Source of the DNA: Candidatus Aenigmatarchaeota archaeon
Lineage (GTDB): Archaea; Aenigmatarchaeota; Aenigmatarchaeia; QMZP01
Direction: 5' to 3'
Length of the DNA stretch: 8,443 bases
Assembly (NCBI GenBank): GCA_016198605.1
Contig: JACQIG010000029.1
Coordinates: forward strand, 1-8,443
Position 1 is the first letter of the stretch. Every line of letters begins with the position of its first letter. Below the pieces are notes generated by a model. It did no database searches. It was not told the DNA's origin and saw only the letters and a program-made list of their open reading frames with translations. Shown here in pieces: positions 3,924 to 8,443 of this stretch. A program made the translations under genes and the position numbers.

Positions 3924-4661
3924 ATGGCCTACAACGCCACCAAGATACTGATAGGGATAAACGTGATGGTGTTCCTGCTGGTATTCTCCCTGGGCATCGG
4001 TTCAGAGGCCTTCAACGGTGTGTTCGACTCCTACTCATTCTCCGGCGGGAAGATGCTGGAAGCGTGGAGGTGGGTGACGAGCCTTTTCCTGCACGCCTCC
4101 GCAAGCCACCTGTTCTTCAACATGCTCGGGCTCTACTTCTTCGGGAAGGTGCTGGAGTCCAGGATGCCAAGGCAGTGGTTCCTGTCCATATACTTCGTGG
4201 CAGGCCTACTCGGCAACCTTGTGTTCGCGCTGACGAGCACTGCGCCCGTGGTGGGCGCTTCCGGGGCCATATTCGGCCTGATGGGCGCGGCAATGCTGCT
4301 CCACCCTACAGAACTTATAAACATATACATTATCCCGCTGCCGCTCTCCATAGTGGCCGTGCTGTTCGTCATAGTGGAGGCTTTCGTCCTCTACTTCCAG
4401 CCTTCAAGCTTCGGCAACGTGGCCACGGTGGCTCATGTGGGCGGCCTGGTCACGGGAGCTGTCTTCGCCATGTTCAGGTCGTGGAAGCAGTCAATGAAAG
4501 GCATATTCATCGTGGGCGTCTCCTTCGCGCTGCTCATATTCCTCGGCCCCATATTCGGCTTCATAACCGGGATAGGCAGCCTGGTATTGAATTTCGTGGA
4601 TTTCGCCGTGGGACTGGTGCTCTACGGGTTCGCCAATGCGCTCTCATTCATATGGGCTTAA
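3924..4661 (+). CDS. Rhomboid-family intramembrane serine protease
   Basis: A 245-aa polytopic membrane protein of the rhomboid family, which cleaves transmembrane segments of other proteins within the membrane. The hallmarks are all present: HASASHLFFNM (His57, His62, Asn66) in the second membrane helix, catalytic Ser113 in GASGAIFG, and catalytic His171 in AHVGG. An N-terminal membrane segment (about 8-24) is followed by a loop with the WR motif (ARW-like EAWRWVT, 46-52). After the core helices, a C-terminal extension holds two further hydrophobic segments (about 193-216 and 217-244), one more than the minimal six-helix core. It should be active. The leaderless start at 3924 is supported by the TATA box. 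The NYN gene follows 29 nt downstream on the same strand, so they are probably co-transcribed. Confidence 0.95.
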   Translation: MAYNATKILIGINVMVFLLVFSLGIGSEAFNGVFDSYSFSGGKMLEAWRWVTSLFLHASASHLFFNMLGLYFFGKVLESRMPRQWFLSIYFVAGLLGNLVFALTSTAPVVGASGAIFGLMGAAMLLHPTELINIYIIPLPLSIVAVLFVIVEAFVLYFQPSSFGNVATVAHVGGLVTGAVFAMFRSWKQSMKGIFIVGVSFALLIFLGPIFGFITGIGSLVLNFVDFAVGLVLYGFANALSFIWA

Positions 4662-4690
4662 TAAACAGGGGAGAGAAATAGGAAGTGGTT

Positions 4691-5176
4691 ATGTTCAGGA
4701 AGAAGCAAAAGGAACCGGAGGAGGGGCCAAGGAAGAACCTGGCCCTGTTCGTTGACGGCCCCAACATCATAAGGAAAGAGTTCTCCATAAACCTTGACGA
4801 CCTCAGGAGGGCCGCGCAGAAATACGGCAGGATAATGATAGGCAAAGTGTTTTTGAACCAGTACGCGAGCGAGAAGCTGATAGAGGCCATATCAAACCAG
4901 GGCCTTGAGGCGAAGATCATGCTTGCTGGCGAATCTTCCGGGGACGTGGACGTGGCTGTGGCTGTCGCATCGGTGAAGGCAGCGTACAACCGCGACATTG
5001 ACATAATAGCCATAGCCTCGCGGGATGCTGACTATTTGCCGGTGGTCCACCTCATAAAGGAGATGCGGAAGAAGGTCGTGATAATAGGCGTGGAGCCAGG
5101 CTTCTCCAAGGCGCTGCAGAACGCCGCGGATTTCGTTGAGATGCTCCCGAAGAGGAAAGCCTTAGAGCTTCCCTAG
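4691..5176 (+). CDS. NYN (DUF88/LabA-like) PIN-fold nuclease domain protein
   Basis: A 161-aa single-domain protein of the NYN family, predicted metal-dependent RNases with a PIN-like fold. The acidic residues expected at the active site are visible: Asp22 with Asn25 in LFVDGPN, Asp85 and Asp87 in GDVDVAV, and Asp112 and Asp114 in SRDADY. A short basic/acidic tail of about 14 residues precedes the domain. It resembles the stand-alone archaeal proteins of the TIGR00288 type. The ATG at 4691 is chosen over the in-frame GTG six bases earlier. GGGGAG and GGAAG upstream are the only Shine-Dalgarno-like sequences of note in the window, which fits an internal operon gene downstream of the rhomboid. 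Its stop codon overlaps the stop of the convergent gene within CTAG. RNA target unknown. Confidence 0.9.
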   Translation: MFRKKQKEPEEGPRKNLALFVDGPNIIRKEFSINLDDLRRAAQKYGRIMIGKVFLNQYASEKLIEAISNQGLEAKIMLAGESSGDVDVAVAVASVKAAYNRDIDIIAIASRDADYLPVVHLIKEMRKKVVIIGVEPGFSKALQNAADFVEMLPKRKALELP

Positions 5177-5397
5177 CTTTTCTCTGTTTCTATGTATAGC
5201 CTGATTTTTCTTATTGAGTCTTCATAAAGCGGACTATTATAACTAATCTCAAGCCTTAGCCCATAAACAGGATCTCCAATGGCTACAGACCTGTAGTTGG
5301 TCCCATGTCTGGAGTCTCTCTTGCCATCATCTACAAAAGTGTCTGCTTCTAATTTTTTTATATTCACTTTAACTTTTTGCTCAACAATCCCTGCCAT
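5173..5397 (-). CDS. Small AT-rich orphan protein, 74 aa
   Basis: Unrecognised. A short, probably beta-rich protein: EQKVKVNIKKLEADTF, then YRSVAIGDPVYGLRLEIS and IRKIRLYIET read as alternating strands, with a polar loop DDGKRDSRHGTNY between. No cysteines or catalytic motif. The first in-frame ATG is at 5406, but the one at 5397 is preferred because the TATA box (5417-5427) is then 25 nt upstream, giving a leaderless mRNA. The gene is more AT-rich than its neighbours, like the 92-aa gene at 2933. Its TAG stop and the TAG stop of the NYN gene interlock in the palindrome CTAG at 5173-5176. Confidence 0.7.
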   Translation of the reverse strand: MAGIVEQKVKVNIKKLEADTFVDDGKRDSRHGTNYRSVAIGDPVYGLRLEISYNSPLYEDSIRKIRLYIETEKS

Positions 5398-5416
5398 GAT
5401 TATCAATTAACAGAAA

Positions 5417-5427
5417 GATATATAAGC
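5417..5427 (-). promoter_or_regulatory. TATA box of the 74-aa gene
   Basis: The minus strand reads GCTTATATATC, centred 25 nt before the ATG at 5397. It decides the start over the in-frame ATG at 5406, which would be only 16 nt away. Confidence 0.65.
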
Positions 5428-5453
5428 ACATACATATGGCCCAATAAATTAGT

Positions 5454-6362
5454 TCACAGCTTCCCCAATGCGTAAAGCAGTATCGCCTTCTCCGTATGGA
5501 GCCTGTTCTCTGCCTGGTCCCAGACAACTGAGCGGGGGCCGTCCATTACGGAATCAGTGACCTCGTTGCCCCTGTAGGCAGGGAGATCGTGCATGAAGAT
5601 GCACCCGGGTTTCGCCAGCGAAAGCAGCTTGTCATTCACCTGGTAAGGCCTGAAGGCCTTGAGGCGCTTCTCCTTTTCTTTCTCATCGCCCATGCTGACC
5701 CATGTATCTGTGTACACAATATCGGCGTCCTTGACTGCCTGGGAAGGGTCCTGCATTAAATCAACAACAGCATATGGTGGCCTGGAAATATTCCTAGCCA
5801 GCTGCAGGATTCTATTGTCCGGCTCATACCCCTTCGGTGAAGCCACTGATATGCTTATCCTGAGAGCCGAGCAGCCGAGCAGGAGGGAGTTGCAGACATT
5901 ATTGCCGTCGCCTATGTATGCCAGCTTGAGGCCTTCCAGCCTCTTGAATTTTTCTTTTATTGTCAGAAGGTCTGCCATTATCTGGCAGGGGTGCTCCATG
6001 TCGGAAAGTGCATTTATCACAGGAATGGAAGAATGCTGTGACATTTCAACCAGGCTCTGGTGGGAATAGACCCTTGCCGCCACCACGTCCACATACCTTG
6101 ATATTGCCCTTGCGGTGTCCGCTACGGTCTCCCCCCTGCCGAGCTGGGTCTCGCCGGCATTGAGCGCTATCACGTTGCCACCGAGCTGGTACATGGCCTG
6201 CGTGAAGGATATCCGCGTCCTCGTGCTGGGCTTCTCAAAGATGAGCAGGAGCGTCTTGTTTTTGAGGTCAGGGGTTGTTTTCTTTTTGAGGTCTTTTGAT
6301 TTGTCAAGGACCTTCAGCAAATATTCCCCTGACAGGTCGCTTATGGAGAGAAAATGCGCCAT
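5454..6362 (-). CDS. argF: Ornithine carbamoyltransferase
   Basis: A 302-aa cytoplasmic transcarbamylase joining carbamoyl phosphate and ornithine to citrulline and phosphate (arginine synthesis, or the reverse for ATP through carbamate kinase). Length fits the family. The carbamoyl-phosphate site is clear: FEKPSTRTR (Ser46-Thr-Arg-Thr49), Gln127 in HPCQ, and Arg264 in AYRG. The ornithine-side motif DTWVSMG (219-225) marks it as ornithine rather than aspartate carbamoyltransferase. One oddity: the usual HCLP, whose Cys contacts the amino acid, reads HDLP here (His258-Asp259). The frame stays open upstream to 6479, but those 39 residues do not look like the family, and the TATA box at 6386-6398 lies inside that stretch, so the ATG at 6362 is used. 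It is last in a minus-strand run after the synthetase alpha gene. Confidence 0.95.
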   Translation of the reverse strand: MAHFLSISDLSGEYLLKVLDKSKDLKKKTTPDLKNKTLLLIFEKPSTRTRISFTQAMYQLGGNVIALNAGETQLGRGETVADTARAISRYVDVVAARVYSHQSLVEMSQHSSIPVINALSDMEHPCQIMADLLTIKEKFKRLEGLKLAYIGDGNNVCNSLLLGCSALRISISVASPKGYEPDNRILQLARNISRPPYAVVDLMQDPSQAVKDADIVYTDTWVSMGDEKEKEKRLKAFRPYQVNDKLLSLAKPGCIFMHDLPAYRGNEVTDSVMDGPRSVVWDQAENRLHTEKAILLYALGKL

Positions 6363-6385
6363 AATACAACTTGACTTCTCTGCCC

Positions 6386-6398
6386 TAAATATTATATT
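6386..6398 (-). promoter_or_regulatory. TATA box of argF
   Basis: The minus strand reads AATATAATATTTA, its downstream half centred about 27 nt before the ATG at 6362. It gives argF its own promoter despite the upstream genes on the same strand, and rules out the longer N-terminus. Confidence 0.6.
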
Positions 6399-6486
6399 GA
6401 TGAAGGGCATAACTCCCATAATCTCAGTAATAATAATGCTCTGCTCATAATAACGGCAACGCCTGCGAGATGGGCGCATGCGAGTT

Positions 6487-7782
6487 CTAGCGGGCTGAAT
6501 ATTCCGCCAGCTTGCTGAAGGCCCCGACTGCGTTCTTCACGGAAGAGTACACGGGGAGGGCATCCCCAAGATAGAATTTGGCCTTCCTGAAGTCGCCAGA
6601 GCCCGGGGCGCAGGCTATTATGGGCTTTTGTGACTTCACGCCCTCCAGGACCTCCAGCTGGTCAGGCTTCAGCAGGCACGACCTGAACTGGCTTACCAGG
6701 AGGACGCCGTCTATATTGCTGTCTTTCAATACTGTTTCCAGGACTTCCCTGTACTTGCGCCCGTCGGCATCCGCTATTATGTCCAGGGGGTTTATGGGCT
6801 CTATCCCGGGGAACCTTTTCTTCAGCCCGCTTCTGGTCCTCCCGGAGAATTCGGGCAGTTCAAGCCCGAGCTTGTGGCACCAGTCGGCTGCAAGCACGGC
6901 TGAGCCGCCCGTGTTGGATATGACGGCGAGCCTGTTTCCCCTGATGTGCCTGTAGTGCTCGAAAAGGATTACATAATTGACCAGGTCGCCCAGCGACTCC
7001 GCCTCTATTATTCCCGCCTGCCTGAAAGCGCCTGAGTAGATCCCGGCCTGCGTTGACAAAGAATCCGTATGTGTCAATGCCCTCTCCTGTGATGCCTTGC
7101 TGATCCCGCCTTTCAGGAGTATTACGGGCTTCCTTGTTCTTCCGGCAACCTCAAGAAATTTCCTGGGGTTTTTCAGCGTTTCAAAATAGGCCGCTATCGT
7201 CTTTGTCTCCACGTCAGAGGATAGGTATTCCAGCAGGTGGGTCTCATTGATGTCAAGCATGTTCCCCACCCAGGCGAATTTTGAGACGCCTATCTGCCCG
7301 GATATTGCTATGTCAAGTATTGTCGCGCCTATACCGCCAGACTGGGAGAGGATGGCCGCCCCTCCCGGCTTAAGGCATACGCCTGGCTCAAATGTCGTGT
7401 TAAGGCCGTTCCCGGGGTTTATCACGCCGCCAATGGAATTCGGGCCGAGTATCCTGATGCCTCTCTTTTTTGCCATCCCTTTCAGTTGAATTCTATGTTT
7501 CTCATTGAAGCCTCCTGGAATAATAATGCAGGATTTTGCCTTCAGGTGGTTCATTACTCCTATGGTCTTATCGGGAGGCAGCACGATAACCGCAAGATCA
7601 ACCTCAGGCAGTATCCTCTCCCTCCCCTCGACATCGTAGATGTACGCCTTGCCGCAGAAATGGCCGAGGTTCCTGTAAATGTTTTTGAACACTTCAGGGC
7701 TAACCATACTTTCGCGGAGCTTGAGGCTTGAGGAGCCCACCAGCAAAACTGATTTGGGATTGAATAAGTAGCGGAGCGGCAT
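6487..7782 (-). CDS. ADP-forming acyl-CoA synthetase, alpha subunit
   Basis: A 431-aa CoA-binding and phosphohistidine subunit of the ADP-forming acyl-CoA synthetase (ACD alpha), partner of the ATP-grasp protein at 3226-3873. It has an N-terminal CoA-binding Rossmann domain (VLLVGSSS, 12-19, then LGPNSIG, 113-119) and succinyl-CoA-ligase-like domains with LSQSGGIG (145-152). The likely catalytic Glu is in YFE (201). The phosphorylated His238 is in ALTHTDSL, where many relatives read SHTGSLAG, so the His is kept but the following glycine is Asp. Length is slightly short of the usual ~460. A TTG at 7824 would extend it by 14 residues over the upstream stop, but MPLRYLFNPKSVLLVG is the normal family N-terminus and the TATA box at 7803-7812 is 25 nt before 7782. 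Neighbours: DUF84 phosphatase upstream, argF downstream. Confidence 0.93.
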   Translation of the reverse strand: MPLRYLFNPKSVLLVGSSSLKLRESMVSPEVFKNIYRNLGHFCGKAYIYDVEGRERILPEVDLAVIVLPPDKTIGVMNHLKAKSCIIIPGGFNEKHRIQLKGMAKKRGIRILGPNSIGGVINPGNGLNTTFEPGVCLKPGGAAILSQSGGIGATILDIAISGQIGVSKFAWVGNMLDINETHLLEYLSSDVETKTIAAYFETLKNPRKFLEVAGRTRKPVILLKGGISKASQERALTHTDSLSTQAGIYSGAFRQAGIIEAESLGDLVNYVILFEHYRHIRGNRLAVISNTGGSAVLAADWCHKLGLELPEFSGRTRSGLKKRFPGIEPINPLDIIADADGRKYREVLETVLKDSNIDGVLLVSQFRSCLLKPDQLEVLEGVKSQKPIIACAPGSGDFRKAKFYLGDALPVYSSVKNAVGAFSKLAEYSAR

Positions 7783-7802
7783 GTGATTATATTGTCCTGG
7801 CT

Positions 7803-7812
7803 GATATTTATC
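7803..7812 (-). promoter_or_regulatory. TATA box of the synthetase alpha gene
   Basis: The minus strand reads GATAAATATC, centred 25 nt before the ATG at 7782. It sits in the short gap after the DUF84 stop codon, so the alpha gene can be expressed independently. Confidence 0.55.
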
Positions 7813-7820
7813 GTAGGCTA

Positions 7821-8354
7821 TCAATACAGTTCCCTGTTCTCCAGCTGTATCAGCGCCATCATTATGGCCTGCTTGGTGTAGTCCTTCCTCACGAGCCTGC
7901 CATTTGTCAGAAGGCCTATCATGCCCTCATGCGAGCCAATGTCCGGGTTTTTTGTGATGCCTGCCTTGTGCACTGCGTCATCTATCTCCAGGCTTTCCTT
8001 GAAAACGAGCCTTGTGACCTTCGGTGGATATTCAAACGCAGGGGACAGCCCCATGTGGTAATTCCTCCCGTCGTAAATGACGCACACGCAGACGTTCATG
8101 TAGCCCGTCTTCGTGCTAGGCACGGCCATGAGGCCGTCCTCTATGCCTATGCTGTAATCGCAGTTGATGAATATGTTCCTTGCACGATTCATTGCGCCCA
8201 GGATTGTCTCCTCAAGGGACTTGGGCTGGTCGGAGACCTTGGAAAGCGTCTGGACAGCCAGCACTTTGGCGTCCTTCAGGAAGGGGTAGTCCTTTACCAG
8301 CTCCTTCACAGCACTGATCTTGACTTCGTTCTTTGATCCCAAGTTGATAATCAT
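7821..8354 (-). CDS. yjjX: Inosine/xanthosine triphosphatase (DUF84, YjjX family)
   Basis: A 177-aa house-cleaning NTP phosphatase, similar in fold to Maf/HAM1 proteins, expected to hydrolyse non-canonical purine triphosphates such as ITP and XTP before they enter nucleic acid. Family signatures in order: GSKNEVKISAV (6-16) for triphosphate binding, SDQPKSLEETILGAMNRA (41-58), GIEDGL (70-75), and near the end IGSHEGMIGLLTNGRLVRKDYT (139-160) followed by a C-terminal helix. Length matches the family. The ATG at 8354 has a TATA box (8377-8387) about 28 nt upstream. It is the first gene of a minus-strand run, with the synthetase alpha ATG 38 nt beyond its stop. Biochemical specificity is inferred from the family. 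Confidence 0.93.
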   Translation of the reverse strand: MIINLGSKNEVKISAVKELVKDYPFLKDAKVLAVQTLSKVSDQPKSLEETILGAMNRARNIFINCDYSIGIEDGLMAVPSTKTGYMNVCVCVIYDGRNYHMGLSPAFEYPPKVTRLVFKESLEIDDAVHKAGITKNPDIGSHEGMIGLLTNGRLVRKDYTKQAIMMALIQLENRELY

Positions 8355-8376
8355 AAAGAATTAATTCTCCAAAAAA

Positions 8377-8387
8377 GCTTATATATC
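8377..8387 (-). promoter_or_regulatory. TATA box of the yjjX-like gene
   Basis: The minus strand reads GATATATAAGC, centred 28 nt before the ATG at 8354. Confidence 0.6.
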
Positions 8388-8411
8388 AAAACGCCAAATA
8401 TTTACCAGTAA

Positions 8412-8421
8412 AAGTTTATAA
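8412..8421 (+). promoter_or_regulatory. TATA box for a rightward gene beyond the window
   Basis: AAGTTTATAA on the plus strand would place a transcription start near 8443, the last base of the window. A divergent gene or RNA probably begins at or past the right edge. No coding sequence is visible yet. Confidence 0.45.
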
Positions 8422-8443
8422 CGGTTTGAGAACAAGTTTCCCC

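Noticed and set aside
3809..4681. Plus-strand 290-codon frame overlapping synthetase beta and the rhomboid gene
   Set aside because: It is arginine- and histidine-rich, lacks domains, and runs in another frame of the clear rhomboid gene with all its catalytic motifs.
6363..6479. Thirty-nine extra N-terminal residues on ornithine carbamoyltransferase, or a leader peptide for arginine control
   Set aside because: The extension is unlike the family and contains the TATA box. Short ATG frames there show no arginine-rich run or attenuator hairpin.
1..8443. CRISPR arrays, rRNA genes or insertion-sequence transposases
   Set aside because: No regularly spaced direct repeats, no rRNA-like sequence and no transposase motifs were seen on either strand.

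Overview
The window looks like a piece of an archaeal chromosome, most likely from a DPANN-type lineage (a Micrarchaeota-like genome is my best guess, by inference). The reasons are the tRNA genes with archaeal bulge-helix-bulge type introns and no encoded CCA, AT-rich TATA boxes centred about 24-28 nt upstream of most start codons (leaderless mRNAs), a two-subunit ADP-forming acyl-CoA synthetase, and an archaeal-style tyrosine recombinase ending in a zinc ribbon.

Left end (1-1345): a 3' scrap of a possible rightward gene, then an AT-rich leftward tyrosine recombinase that starts 60 nt from the 3' end of tRNA-Thr. This is the usual geometry of an element integrated into a tRNA gene, probably extending left out of the window.

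tRNA region (1346-1951): the most unusual part. tRNA-Thr(GGT), minus strand, has a 45-nt intron at the canonical 37/38 site. Its 5' end is duplicated 89 nt upstream around a small hairpin-rich element, and the only good TATA box sits in front of the outer copy. tRNA-Trp(CCA), plus strand, is divided by two introns: 51 nt at 37/38 and 190 nt in the T-loop at 59/60. The long intron has imperfect terminal inverted repeats of about 40 nt, each containing a hairpin, and its first ~70 nt resemble the element beside tRNA-Thr, with stem changes that keep pairing. Together they suggest a tRNA-targeted, intron-like or MITE-like element family.

Centre (1952-5400): an unrecognised 144-aa protein converges with a conserved-looking 149-aa protein. 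A 92-aa AT-rich orphan then converges with the ATP-grasp beta subunit of an ADP-forming acyl-CoA synthetase. Divergent from that gene is a rhomboid protease followed by a NYN/PIN-like nuclease in the same transcript. A 74-aa AT-rich orphan overlaps the end of the NYN gene tail to tail.

Right end (5454-8354): a minus-strand run reading DUF84 (YjjX-like) NTP phosphatase, acyl-CoA synthetase alpha subunit, then ornithine carbamoyltransferase. The two synthetase subunits make ATP from acyl-CoA, ADP and phosphate. If the carbamoyltransferase works in the citrulline-to-carbamoyl-phosphate direction, both would be substrate-level ATP routes, but it may equally be biosynthetic. A TATA box near 8417 points to a rightward gene starting at or beyond the right edge.
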